Assembly: GCF_023380205.1 (NCBI RefSeq)
Contig: NZ_CP093361.1
Location: 1,392,172 to 1,456,171, forward strand
Length of the DNA stretch: 64,000 nucleotides
Reading direction: 5' to 3'
From: Nicoliella spurrieriana
Lineage (GTDB): Bacteria > Bacillota > Bacilli > Lactobacillales > Lactobacillaceae
Shown here: positions 1 through 11,600 of the stretch, one piece after another
Position numbering within the stretch: the first letter of the stretch is position 1
How the letters are laid out: each line of letters opens with the position of its first letter
Made by a program: the position numbers and the translations under genes
Notes under the pieces: generated by a model
Databases searched by the model: none
Told to the model about the DNA's origin: nothing
Seen by the model: the letters and a program-made list of their open reading frames with translations, nothing else

Positions 1-3000
1 TTAACGAGGCAATGCTATCATTCGCAATTGAAGCGTTAGAACTAGTTGCAACAACCGCTCCACTAATCGAATCAACAGTAGAAGCATCTGTTGCAATTGC
101 ATCAGATGCATTGGATGCTGCAACATACTCAGATTTAACCAACGAATTTCCAGAATTTGAATTATAAAGGCTAGTTAGCGAACTCATATAGTCACTAACT
201 CCATTTTTAGCATCACTAGCACTTTGAATTAACGAAGTGATACTAGTGTATTGATTGCTAACAAACCCAGCGGAGCTAGAATTAGCAACAGAAAAAGAAC
301 TATACGACGAACTTGCAGAACTAGCAGCTTGTATCAATGAATTAGCAACGCTAATATCATGTTGTGGATTATAATCTGCATTTGATTTAAAACTATTATT
401 AAGGCTATTCAAAGTAGTAATCGCATTTGCAGCTGTGTTACTATCACTAGTTGCTTTATTAGCAGCATTGGCAGCACTAGCAGCTGCATTAGATGCAGAA
501 TCCCCCGCTGCTGCAATCGCGGAACTATCTCCAGCAGCTAAATTGGCTTGAGAAATGGCATTAGCAAGTGCTGAAGATGCAGATGCAGAATTAGCACTTG
601 GGTTTTGTGCATAAAGCGAGGAAGATAAACTAGCAGCAGCACTAGCACTTTCAGCATACTTAGATACTTCATTTGATAAACTAGCCACAACGTTTGACTG
701 AGCAACAGCAATACTAGATTGTGTAGCAGCATCACTTTTAGCACTAGCAGCATCATTTGCGGCTGATGCTACAACACTAGCAGCACTTTCAATTTGACTA
801 TTTAATGATGAAATCGTTGCATAACTAGGTGAGGTACTATCTTTTGCAGTTTGCGCAGCAGCACTAGCTGCTACAGATGATGCATAGCTTGAAGAATTAG
901 CAACATTACTAGTAGCTATTGAAGCAGTATTAAAGTAAGAGGTAAGAGAAGCTTCACCACCAGATGCACTCCCTGCAGCATTTGAAGCTTCACTAGCAGC
1001 ATTATTAGCGACTGAAACCGCATTAGAAGCATTTGCAGCTGCAGTATTGCCGGCTGCTATTCCACTATTAGCAGTACTAACCATATCACTTAGTGTAGTA
1101 TTATTAATGCTAGCAGCACTTGTCGCACTATTAGCAGAAATGAGCTCCTGACTAATTGCAATTACCGCGCTAGAAATTGCAGCCATTGCAGATGAAACGA
1201 TAACGTTATCACTAGCTGTAGATCCAGCAATTGATGATAAAACTGTGGCGTCAGATGAAGCAAGCGTAATATAAGCTTGCGCTTGAATTGCAGTGCTTGA
1301 ATCTCGCGACATTGATGTTGCCAAACTAACATTATTGCTTGCATCATCTAAGTAACTTCCTGCAATCCATGAACTACTGTTACTGCTGATGATACTGCCA
1401 TTACTAATGTTATTACTGCCGTAGAAACTATTATTACCATCAGCAACCGCATTGGATGCAACTGATAATAATGAAGTTATTTCAGAACTATTAGAACTAA
1501 TCGCAACGTACTCTGAACTAACAGTAGAGCTAAATCCACTTTGGAATCCAGCAAAACTATCAATAAATTCATAACTAGTATATGCTGAATTAGATAAAAC
1601 AGAATCGGCATACGCCTTATAACTACTTACCTGGCTTGAATCTGTACTAACCGTACTATAGGCTTTACTTGCTGAATTAGCAATACTACTTGTCGGTGCA
1701 TACATACTCTGATTACTTGAAACATTACTATACGCTTGATTATAATAATCATTTGCAAGTGTTCCTGGTTGATTACTTTGCCCATTTTCATACCCAATTT
1801 GATAGTCCATATCTTGACTATAAACAGCTGTATTAAAAGTAATGTCCTTTTGTCCCTGAAGATATCCAGCACGATAACGTTGTCCATATGTGAAATCGGT
1901 ATAATAAGAATCTGTACTAGAACCATCCTCTGACGTAGGAGTATTGTTATCACCATCCATATAGGCTCTAACATTCATCGATGCGTTTGCAGCAGTTGTA
2001 TTATCAACAGCATTAGTTGTGTCATTACTACTATGTTCTGATTTAACGGTATATAAATGAGCATTTGCAATTAATCCATAATTATTATAGGCATTATTAA
2101 CAGCCGCTAATTGATCTTGAGGAACAATAAAACTCCAATTACCCTTCGCATCAGCTACAGCGGCATATACTTTATTTGGATTACCATCTGCATCTTTATC
2201 ATTTGGATCATTAGATGCAGTTAAATCTCTCCCTGCATATTGATTCGTACCATAATTAACACTGATGTAAGCGCCTGCGGTTGAATTCCCAGAAATCTTT
2301 CCGGTAGTGGTGTTATATTGAATCCCTGAGATTTGGACATCTGGAACATGATTCATCTGAATATAACTACTAAGGGTTGTATTATAAACTCCATTAGGAT
2401 TTTGACCGCCGGCTGATTCAGCATCGGCTAATGTAAGGTACGGATTAGTGGTATGTTGAAGGACCCCTTGGGTAGTTTCAGAAACGTTACCACTAGTATC
2501 AGCAGTTAAAGTTGAGGAAGAATATGGTCCATAAACATTTCCATTGGTATCAGTGAACGACATATAACTTCCATTAATTGAAACACTATTAGTAAAGAGA
2601 ACGCTTCCACTATTACTATTTTTAGTTTTATCAATAACAATCTTTTTAGGATCAGTAATAGTAACATTTCCGCTGGCATTGATTAGTGAAATTGGACTAT
2701 TTCCATCAGCTGATAATTGTAAAACTGAATTAGGAGAAACGTTCATGGTACTGTGGCCCCCAGTAAGAAAAATGAGTGCCATTGATGCCCCCTGCTGATT
2801 TCCTAAATTAGTAGCACTAACGTCTAATTCACCTTGACTATCGACATTAATATTAGAAGTACCACCTAGATAAATTAATCCGTCACCATTTTGTCCGCCA
2901 GTAAAAGTTGTTCCATCGCCATTCCCAGTAGCAGCAATATTTAGCTTAGCCCCACTAGCAATATTAATGTTTCCACCACCATTAGCATAAATCGCACCAG

Positions 3001-5323
3001 GTAAATAAGATGTTGAAGAAAAGTTAGTATTAACATATGGTTCAATATTTAAGGTAGCACCAGTATTAACATTAACAGTCCCATTACCATTAATAACAAT
3101 TCCCCGATTATTACTATGGGCAATATTTTCACTAGTATTCCCACCAGGCTGTAAGGTAACCGTCGCACCGTGGTCAACGGTAAAAGTCCCCCCAGATCCT
3201 AGTTCAACAACGTTACCATCAAATGTAGAACCATTAAAAGTCGTTCCTGGTAAAAATTCAATGTTATTAACTTGGAAATTTTGTTGATTTGAGCCACTAT
3301 TTAAACCAGTCCCAATATAAGCTTGTGCCAAAGCAACATAGCTAGGAGTTCCAACAAACGAAGATTCGTTATCAGGATTAGTACCATACTCTTGTGCAAC
3401 AGCGTAAGGAGAATAGTTCAACCCACCATTAATAGTCACATTACTTTTAATCGGATTGTCATTAATATTGAAATTCCCAGCAGTGTCCGGAGTATTATCA
3501 GGATTTCCAATATACAAATTAGTCGTTGTGGCATAAGCTAATTGAGATCCAGTATAAGTAACATTATCATAGTACAAGTTAGCACTTGTGCCATGATAAT
3601 GGTTAGTAACCGGTCCATAATAATTCGTTCCAAATGCAGTCATATTTTCCATGATAACAGTTGTAGCTCGTAAATTATAAGATGCACCAGCAAAGTCAAC
3701 GGTTGTAGTCGTTCCATCCATTCGTAATCCATTAACAGTCATTGAATTATAATTTGCAATGTCCATATTATCATTGCCATAGTGAGGAATGTTCCATAGA
3801 TTAAAATTAGCATCAACATTAACGTGCGTAACATTAGTATTCTGCATTACCTTATCGAATCCGGATGCAGTAGTAACATTTACAAATCCACTAATGGATG
3901 CAGCTGATCCACTAACCCCATTAGCAATTGCTTGACTATTAGCAATTGCTTGACTTTCAGTCGCACTTACTAACGATGCTACGTTGGATTCATAACCACT
4001 AATAACACTTGACCCCATTGAAATAGAATTAGATGCATTTCCAGCATCAGTTGCAAGGGATCCTGCACTATTTGACTGTGAATTCACAACCGTTGCAATA
4101 CTACTAAGGGTTGCTGAATCAATATTGGAATTACTTGAAGCTGATGACAATTGATTAGATAGCGTTGAAATTCCAGATTGCGCTTGACTAGCAAAAACAC
4201 TATCAATAGTAAGTGAAGAAACATAGTTAGCTAATGAATTAAAAGCAGATAATGCGCTTGCAGCATTTTCCTTAGCCGATTCACCGGAACTAGTTGATGT
4301 ATCAGCATACCGAACCCTTAATATATATGCAGAACTAGCATTGGATTGAGCTGCTGATAAATCATTCATTGCATTCGTATAAGCACTAGCAACTAATGAG
4401 TTATTCGCAGACGCACTATTTAATTGCGCAGCCATGCTACTAATCTGTCCCGATGGGGTTCCATCATCAGTAGCATCTGCATCCCGATACAACAATTCCA
4501 CGTTCTCCGCATCCGATGAGGACAGCTTATTAATATCAATCGCACTATTGACCCCATCCGAAGCGGTAAAGAGCGTTTGGAGATCATCAACTTGGGTGCT
4601 CGTCAAAGAAGCGTTCCCACTAACGGTGGCAACGCTGATGGCATTGTTTGAAACTGCTGATTGATCCGCACTGTTACTAGCAGAACTGGATTCAGCAGAC
4701 GAACTAGCACTAGCTGACGAAGTAGAAGCGCTGCTAATAGCACTCGAGTCCTGCTTAGCGCTTGCGCTGGCTGAACTAGCACTAGAGCCACTTGTATCAC
4801 TACTGCTAGAACTAGCGCTATTGCTGCTGCTTGCATCATCACTAGTAGTAGTACTACTACTGTCACTGTTACTACCACTGGCCTTGGTGACATCACTACT
4901 GCTTGCTGATTGATCAGCACTGGAGTGGTCAGTAGCACTGGATGATTGATCTGCACTACTGGAATCACTAGTAACGCTACTGGAGCTACTTGATCCCTGA
5001 GTCGAATGATTAGCAGCTGAATCCCCCGCCTCACTAGTCGTCGCATCCGAGCTACTACTGTCAGTACTAGCTGAAGATTTCACGCTCGCAGAGCTACTCG
5101 AGGCCGCAGCTGGCCCGTCAGTTTCATTGGTGTTTGAATCCGTCCCACTGTTGGTGTAATTAGCATCCCCAGTCGTATCGGCATGCACCGTCTTTTGGAA
5201 GCTCATTACGCCTCCGGTAAGCACGGTCAGCATGGATAAAGAAACCACGATCCAGTGTTTCTTTACCTTTCTAAGTACTTTTTTATCGTTGACCTTATTA
5301 AAACGATATTTATTATAAATCAA
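1..5323 (-). CDS. Giant Ser/Ala-rich surface adhesin, N-terminal part (runs off left edge)
   Basis: I translated this frame through to position 2 and met no stop, so at least 1,774 codons are present and the 3' end lies outside the window. The start is TTG at 5323, preceded by a GAGGGGG ribosome site seven bases upstream. Residues 1-48 form a signal peptide with KKHW ahead of a hydrophobic core and a VHA|DT cleavage site. Residues about 49-215 are Ser-rich, 480-985 resemble the pectate-lyase-like beta-solenoid adhesin domain of lactobacillar Ser-rich proteins, and 990-1115 look Ig-like. A conserved GYLQGQKD / DYQIGYENG segment follows, then Ala/Ser repeats from about residue 1195. Architecture and order match the giant gene at 5610-47981, so the two are tandem paralogs. 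Surface adhesion is inferred from the family; the ligand is unknown. Confidence 0.85.
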   Translation of the reverse strand, partial: MIYNKYRFNKVNDKKVLRKVKKHWIVVSLSMLTVLTGGVMSFQKTVHADTTGDANYTNSGTDSNTNETDGPAAASSSSASVKSSASTDSSSSDATTSEAGDSAANHSTQGSSSSSSVTSDSSSADQSSSATDHSSADQSASSSDVTKASGSNSDSSSTTTSDDASSSNSASSSSSDTSGSSASSASASAKQDSSAISSASTSSASASSSAESSSASNSADQSAVSNNAISVATVSGNASLTSTQVDDLQTLFTASDGVNSAIDINKLSSSDAENVELLYRDADATDDGTPSGQISSMAAQLNSASANNSLVASAYTNAMNDLSAAQSNASSAYILRVRYADTSTSSGESAKENAASALSAFNSLANYVSSLTIDSVFASQAQSGISTLSNQLSSASSNSNIDSATLSSIATVVNSQSNSAGSLATDAGNASNSISMGSSVISGYESNVASLVSATESQAIANSQAIANGVSGSAASISGFVNVTTASGFDKVMQNTNVTHVNVDANFNLWNIPHYGNDNMDIANYNSMTVNGLRMDGTTTTVDFAGASYNLRATTVIMENMTAFGTNYYGPVTNHYHGTSANLYYDNVTYTGSQLAYATTTNLYIGNPDNTPDTAGNFNINDNPIKSNVTINGGLNYSPYAVAQEYGTNPDNESSFVGTPSYVALAQAYIGTGLNSGSNQQNFQVNNIEFLPGTTFNGSTFDGNVVELGSGGTFTVDHGATVTLQPGGNTSENIAHSNNRGIVINGNGTVNVNTGATLNIEPYVNTNFSSTSYLPGAIYANGGGNINIASGAKLNIAATGNGDGTTFTGGQNGDGLIYLGGTSNINVDSQGELDVSATNLGNQQGASMALIFLTGGHSTMNVSPNSVLQLSADGNSPISLINASGNVTITDPKKIVIDKTKNSNSGSVLFTNSVSINGSYMSFTDTNGNVYGPYSSSTLTADTSGNVSETTQGVLQHTTNPYLTLADAESAGGQNPNGVYNTTLSSYIQMNHVPDVQISGIQYNTTTGKISGNSTAGAYISVNYGTNQYAGRDLTASNDPNDKDADGNPNKVYAAVADAKGNWSFIVPQDQLAAVNNAYNNYGLIANAHLYTVKSEHSSNDTTNAVDNTTAANASMNVRAYMDGDNNTPTSEDGSSTDSYYTDFTYGQRYRAGYLQGQKDITFNTAVYSQDMDYQIGYENGQSNQPGTLANDYYNQAYSNVSSNQSMYAPTSSIANSASKAYSTVSTDSSQVSSYKAYADSVLSNSAYTSYEFIDSFAGFQSGFSSTVSSEYVAISSNSSEITSLLSVASNAVADGNNSFYGSNNISNGSIISSNSSSWIAGSYLDDASNNVSLATSMSRDSSTAIQAQAYITLASSDATVLSSIAGSTASDNVIVSSAMAAISSAVIAISQELISANSATSAASINNTTLSDMVSTANSGIAAGNTAAANASNAVSVANNAASEASNAAGSASGGEASLTSYFNTASIATSNVANSSSYASSVAASAAAQTAKDSTSPSYATISSLNSQIESAASVVASAANDAASAKSDAATQSSIAVAQSNVVASLSNEVSKYAESASAAASLSSSLYAQNPSANSASASSALANAISQANLAAGDSSAIAAAGDSASNAAASAANAANKATSDSNTAANAITTLNSLNNSFKSNADYNPQHDISVANSLIQAASSASSSYSSFSVANSSSAGFVSNQYTSITSLIQSASDAKNGVSDYMSSLTSLYNSNSGNSLVKSEYVAASNASDAIATDASTVDSISGAVVATSSNASIANDSIASL

Positions 5324-5565
5324 ATTAATTCCCCCTCAGAATAATCTTGAATTATTCAATTCACTAAAAAACATTTAGGTAAGAATAAAATTACAAATCA
5401 GCTATGTTAGTCTTAAATCTTACGGTTTTAAAACTCAGTTATGAAACAATTGTAACTAAGCGATAACTAGTAATATATATTAATATAAAATTTATTATAA
5501 CACCGCTTAAAATAAAAATATATAATGACCTTCCCACAAATTTATAGCTTAAATTAATTCTAACC

Positions 5566-5602
5566 AAAAAAACACCGTCGTTTCAAAAACGACGGTGTTT
5601 TT
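5566..5602 (-). terminator. Rho-independent terminator of the giant adhesin gene
   Basis: A perfect 16-bp inverted repeat (5568-5583 with 5587-5602, core ACACCGTCG/CGACGGTGT) has a three-base loop and ends in a T-run on the minus strand. It starts a few bases after the giant gene's TAA stop, so the downstream paralog at 5323 probably needs its own promoter. The arm is A/T symmetrical, so it could also act on the plus strand, but no plus-strand gene ends here. Confidence 0.9.
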
Positions 5603-5609
5603 CATTTAA

Positions 5610-8600
5610 TTATAGGAATTTAACAAACTTCTTGTTACTGGTAATATATTGTCCCTTACCAATGTAGAATCTGGTAATCCCCTTATACTTAACGGCTCTT
5701 TGAATCTTGATCTTGGAACCAGGTTTGTAGTAACGGCCCTTGTTATTAGTAAAGGTCGTACTGCTGTGCACCCGGGCCCCCTTCGGATTGATTACCCGGA
5801 CCAACTTAACCGACTTATTCCGAATGTCCTTTGATTGATAGTAGACATTGGCTACGTAGTCAGGTCTTGCGGTCAGGTAACCAGCTTCCTTATGGTTAGA
5901 ACGACGGGCAACGTAGTATCTTACCCGGCCATTCTTAGAAAGCGCGATTCTGGTAACCCTAAATTCAGCAATCTGATTTTGTGGTTTAACCACGTACTTC
6001 GCGATCCGGTTCTGTTGATTGAAAGTAGGACTCGTTTCGTAGAGGTAAACCGGCTTCTTGTTGTAGATATATTGTGGATGGCGCTTGAGCTTAGCGTTGT
6101 AAGCCTTAACGTATCCATCAACATAGCCCTTCGACTGACCAGCAAGTGATGCCGCAGCCTTTGAAGCCCGGTTCGCCGCAGCCACCCCACGGGCATAATC
6201 ACGCCAGTAAGCACCGGATGATTTTGCAGCGGAGGAACTAGCGCTACTCTGGGTGCTAGTAGCACTGGATGCACTCGAGGCATTGGAACTAGCGTTCGAA
6301 CTGGTAGCACTACTGCTGTTGGAACTCGTAGCACTAGAAGCATTACTAGTGGCACTGGAAGCATTACTAGTGGCACTGGAAGATTGAGCACTGGACTTAG
6401 CACTAGCACTTGATGCACTGGCACTGGCGCTAGCAATCGCACTCGATGCGCTCGCACTCGCACTGGCAATTGCACTAGATACACTTGCACTGGCGCTGGC
6501 ACTAGCCAAAGCACTGGATTGAGCACTTGAACTAGCACTAGCGCTGGCACTGGCACTCGATGCACTGGCACTAGCCTTAGCACTGGTACTTGATGCACTG
6601 GCACTAGCACTCGCACTACTTTGAGCAGCACTGCTCATTTGAGAAGTAGTACTATTTATAGAGTTGTTCGTCACACTAGCAATGTCAGTGGCACTATTTA
6701 GTGCACTGACTGCTATTCTAACTTGACTCGCAGCAGAAGCGGCAATCGATTCAGCAACACTAGTTGCACTATTGGCACTGGCGACCACTTGGTTCGCACT
6801 ATTAGCGGCGCTGGCATAACTACTTGCCAAGTTATTTGCGGAGCTAGCAGCCGTAGGATCACTTGCTAACGCAGCGGAACTAGCGACCCGGTTAGCTGAT
6901 TGGGCAGCTTGGGTAGCATTGTTGACCACTACTTGAGCGGAACTAGCAGCTGCTTGGTTCGCATTTGCAGTCGCAGTCGCGGAACTAACGACCGTCGTTG
7001 CACTGGTCATTGTGGCCATTGCAGAGCTAGCAAGTGAGATGGCGCTGTTGAGGTATGCAGAGGCCATTGAGAAGCTAGCACTACCGTACTTGTTAACGGC
7101 ACTGGTGTAGTTAGTTTCAGCAGCACTGATGACCCGATTTGCATCTGAAGCCGTGTTCGAGATGTTCGTCGTCATGGATGAGTTAATTCCATTCGTAACG
7201 GCAGCAACGGAATTAATGGTCATGTTAGCAGAACTGGTCTGACTAGCAGCAACGCTGGCAGCTTGAGCACTCGCACTAGCTTCATTTGCGTAACTAACCG
7301 CAAGGGATGTGTTGACCACAAGCATCCGGGCAGTTACGACCAATGAATCTGCTTGCGCAGCAGCACTGGCAGCGGAACTAGCCTTTTCAGCGTTACTATT
7401 TGCAACCGCAGCAGTTTGCGTCACGGTCTGAGTAGCAACACTGGCAACACTCGTAGCACTGGCAATTGCTTGTGCAGCAGAAGCAGCGTAGCTTTCGTAG
7501 ATCGCAGCAGCAGCATTATCGTTAGCAGCGTACTTCGCAGCAGCGCTAGCCAATGCATTCGCCATTTGAGCTGAATTGCTTTGGACAACTGCATTTGCGG
7601 AGCTAGCAACGCTAGCAGCGGAACTAGCGGCAACGAATGCGGAACTAGCGAGGACTGATGCACTCGAGGCAACGCTGTTAGCAGCACTGGCAGAGGTCGC
7701 AGCTTGGCTCGCCGCAGCGCTTTGGGCGTTAATCGTACTGTTAGTTGACAACTTAGCTTGCACGCTTGCAATCACTGCATTGTTGCTACCAACCGCTGCA
7801 CTAGCAGAGCTGGCAGTCCTTGCAGCAACGCTTGTGACCGCATTCGCAGAGTTAGCACCATTGGCACTGGCAGTAGCGCTTTGGGCCCCACTGGCAACGC
7901 TTTGGGCACTCATTGAAACTGGAACCACAGTGGAGGCATTGGATGCTAGTTGGATAACCGCTTGGGCGTTAGATTGCAAGGTCGCATTCGCGCTACTAAT
8001 TACTTGAGCAGCGGAGCTAATGCCCAGGTTCGATTGACTAGCGGCACTTGCCAATTGAGCAGCTTGGGCACGGGCGGAAGTGACCACGGCGTTGGCAGAT
8101 GATGCCACCACTAGTTGGGCACTTGCCGCCGAGTAGTCACCGGCTTGGGCAGTGGAACTAGCGGCTGCTTGGGCACTGGTGATTACCGCATTGGCACTGG
8201 CCGCAGTACTATTAGCAGTTTGGACTGCCACTTGGTTACCATTAGCTTGCATGTTCAGCGAAGCTAAGGCGCTATTTGCAGCACTAACTTGTTGGGCTAG
8301 CGACTGGGCGTTGCCAGTAATGACTTGGGTCGCACTGGCAACCGCACTGACCGTCGCATTCGATGGGTTCGTAGCCTTGATCGATGCAACTACGCTATTC
8401 GTAGCGTTGATCGAAGCCGCAGCAGTATTTACGCTGGTCGTGGATTGAACGGCAGCACTACTGATTTGACTGGCCTGAACGCTCACGGATTGAACCGCAT
8501 TGTGATCGACCGTAGTGGCACTAGCAGCAACGCTAGCTTGACTAGCAATTTGCGTAACGTTTGCAGCTACGCTCACTGCAGAGCTAGCGAGGCGGGCAGC

Positions 8601-11600
8601 TTGGTTCGCACTCGTAATCGTTGCTTGAGCTTGACTGGCAAGTTGTTCGTCAGATTGGGCCTGTTGAGCAGCACTAGCGGCAATCGCTGAGTTTTGACTC
8701 AAGACCACGCTAGCGGAACTAGCGAGTTGCCCTAACTGAGCGGCACTGGATGCAGCGCTGATCGTAGCAATATTATTGCTATTGGCAGCAGTCAAGTCGT
8801 TATTTGCAACCGCAGAAGCTGCTAGTGAAGCGTAGATGTTAGCAACCCTTACGGCCTCATTGGCAACCGAGTTTGCATTAATGACAACGGCTTGGGCGGA
8901 ACGAGCAGCCGATTCGGCACTAATTGCCACACTCCGTTGGGCAGTCGCATTGGACAACAAGCTCGTCAATTGAGCATTCGCACTCGCAGTCGTGTTGACA
9001 GCCGAAGTAATGGCAGCATTACTTGGGTTGGCACTTGCGATTCCATTGACGTCGTTATTCGAGAGCTGGCCGACATTAGAAGCGCTAGTAACGCTATCGG
9101 TAGCAATGCTTGCTGCAGCAGCATCATTATTGATGCCACTAACGGCAACGTTGGCAGCTGATAGGGAATCGCTAGTAGTGGAGTGGACAGCATCAGCGGA
9201 GCTAACGGCGGCACTGGTACTACTATTGACCCCAGCGTTAGCAGCACTGTGGAGATCGTTGTAAGCACCCCCGGCAGCAGCAAGTGCAGAATCAGCAACT
9301 TGTTGAGCACTAGCGGCTTGAGAAGCTGCTAGACTCGCCTGGGAAGTAGCAAGACTAACCGTGCTGGACTGCGTTGCAATTGATTGGTTCAACGATTGTA
9401 GTTGTTGAACCGCCCCAGATGCCTGGGAGTTCAAGTAACTACCATAACTGGAGTTCCCGTTTTGGTAAGCTTGAACGGCCTGGCTAGTCAATTGACCAAC
9501 GCTAGCGGAGGTTTGACTGGCTTGGGTCTGGTAAACAGAGGCAACGGAGGCCGCGCTACTTGCATTGTTAAATGCGCTGGTAGCAACGCTTGCAGCTTGG
9601 TTGGCAGTCGAGTTAGCGGAACTAACTAGGCTGGCAGCCGATGAAACCACAAGGACCTGGGTGGCAACTAAACTGTTCCCACTGGCAGCTTGGGCTAAGC
9701 TATTAGCACTCGCAACCAATCCATTGACCTGCGTATTATCGCTGGTCGTGGATTGAGCAGCTTGACTAGCCTGTTGGGCATAGCTGAATGCCGAGCTAGC
9801 GGTACTAAAGACCTGTCCTGCGATCGAAGTGTTTTGAACGAGCGCAGCAGTTGCGGAACTGTTCAATGCACTAGCGTTTGAACTGGCCATCCGGTTATTA
9901 GCCACCGCACTGGCGACCACTAGGGCGGCCGATGAAATGACGGCACTGGCACTATCAACCACGGCACTGGCAGAACCAGCTTGTGATTGAACGAGTGCAG
10001 CAATTGAGCTAGCTGCAGTGGCATCGTTAGCATAGCTCGTAACCAGACTAGCGTAACTAGCGGCCAGGCTGGCAGCACTAGATGCTTGAATCCGTGCTTG
10101 GTTCGCAGCGGAAGCATCCCCAGATTGAGCAGCCGTTGAAGCAGCGGCGGCGGCTTGACTGGCAATGATTCCAGCAGACACAGCTGCCTGGTTCGTCTGA
10201 CTTGCACTAATGCTATTGGCATTTGCCCGTTGACTTGCTGACGCAGCAACGCTCGCAGCGGAACTAGCAATGCTATTCGCGCTAGCAGCTTGACTGTTAG
10301 CAATCTTCGCATCGGTATTCGCGCTTAGGATCGTGCTGTTCGTCGCATTGGCACTAGCGGTTGAATCAATCGTCGTAGCCTGGCTACTTGCAAGCATGTT
10401 TTGTTGACTGGCACTCGCCGAACTAGCATTGGTGCTAGTAGCGTTAGCACTAACAGCTGCTGAACTAGCACTGACTGCCGAGTTCGTAACCCCGGCTTGA
10501 CTGGTTACTACCGTTGCACTGGAGTTAAACTGACTAGCAATCGTAGCATAGCTAGCGGCGGAACTAGCGACCGCAGCGATTGAAGCGGCCCGGTCAATGA
10601 CACTACTCATTGATTGAGCAACCGAACTATCGGCAATTGCAGCACTAGCGGCGCTTTGGGCACTACTGGTGAATTGAGCTGCTGAAGCACTTGCAGCACT
10701 GATGCTTGTGATTTGGGCACTTGCAATGCTTGCGTAACTATTAGCGATTGAGTTCAAACTAGCAGCCTGGGAGAATTGCTTAGTGGCATTGGCAACGGAA
10801 GCTTGGCTTCCCAAGATACTTGCCATTTGCGCATTGGAACTAGCAATTTGGGCGGCCTGACTAGCAATCATTCCAGCGGAACTAGCAGCAGCATAGTGAC
10901 TATTAGCAAGGCTGCTTTGAACGGCAGCATCACTATTCGCACTGGATTGCGCTGCGACCGCAGCACTGATTGCAGCACTTGCAGAACTAATCGTGGCATT
11001 GCTGGAGTTGTTATTTACGATCGTGTTCACAGCGACCGAACCAGCTTGTCCGGAGTTCAGTGCACTTTGAACGGCTTGGTTTGCACTATTGACCTGCGTA
11101 TTAGCAGCACTGGCACTCGTAATTCCAGTGACGGTCGAACTAGCGTAGCTGACCGCAGTGTCACTAGCAGAACTAGCGGTACTACTGTTGAAGACGTTCA
11201 CGGTTGCGTTGGAACTGCTGAGGCTTCCGGCAATGGATTGAGCACTAGCGTTAACGCTGTTCAAGCTCGTCATTGCGACTTCGATCGTATTGGTATCCCG
11301 AATTGCTTGGGCAGCGGCAGCACTAGCATCACTAGCCAGCTTAGTTGCGGCTTGGGCAGCCGTACTTACCACCACTTCATTCCGGGCAATCGCAGCAGCT
11401 GATTGACTAACTTGGGCACTGTAGGTGTCCCCTAGTGATTGGGCTCCGGTATGGTATGCGGAGGTGGCTAACGTAGCGTTGCTTTGCATTGCGGCACTGG
11501 CGCTGTTCATCTCGGCCGTGGTGCTTGCGACCGCAGCACTGAGTGAATCAGCGGCAGCACTAGCACTAGCGGCAATTGAATTTTGCAAGCGTCCATCGTT

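Noticed and set aside
1736-1933. Possible small plus-strand gene within the downstream paralog
   Set aside because: It lies wholly inside the coding frame of the paralog's conserved DYQIGYENG region and has no start signals or recognisable product.
5324-5565. Promoter for the downstream paralog in the AT-rich gap
   Set aside because: Several weak matches (for example TTATCG-N17-CATAAC) exist, but none stands out against the AT-rich background, so no call was made.
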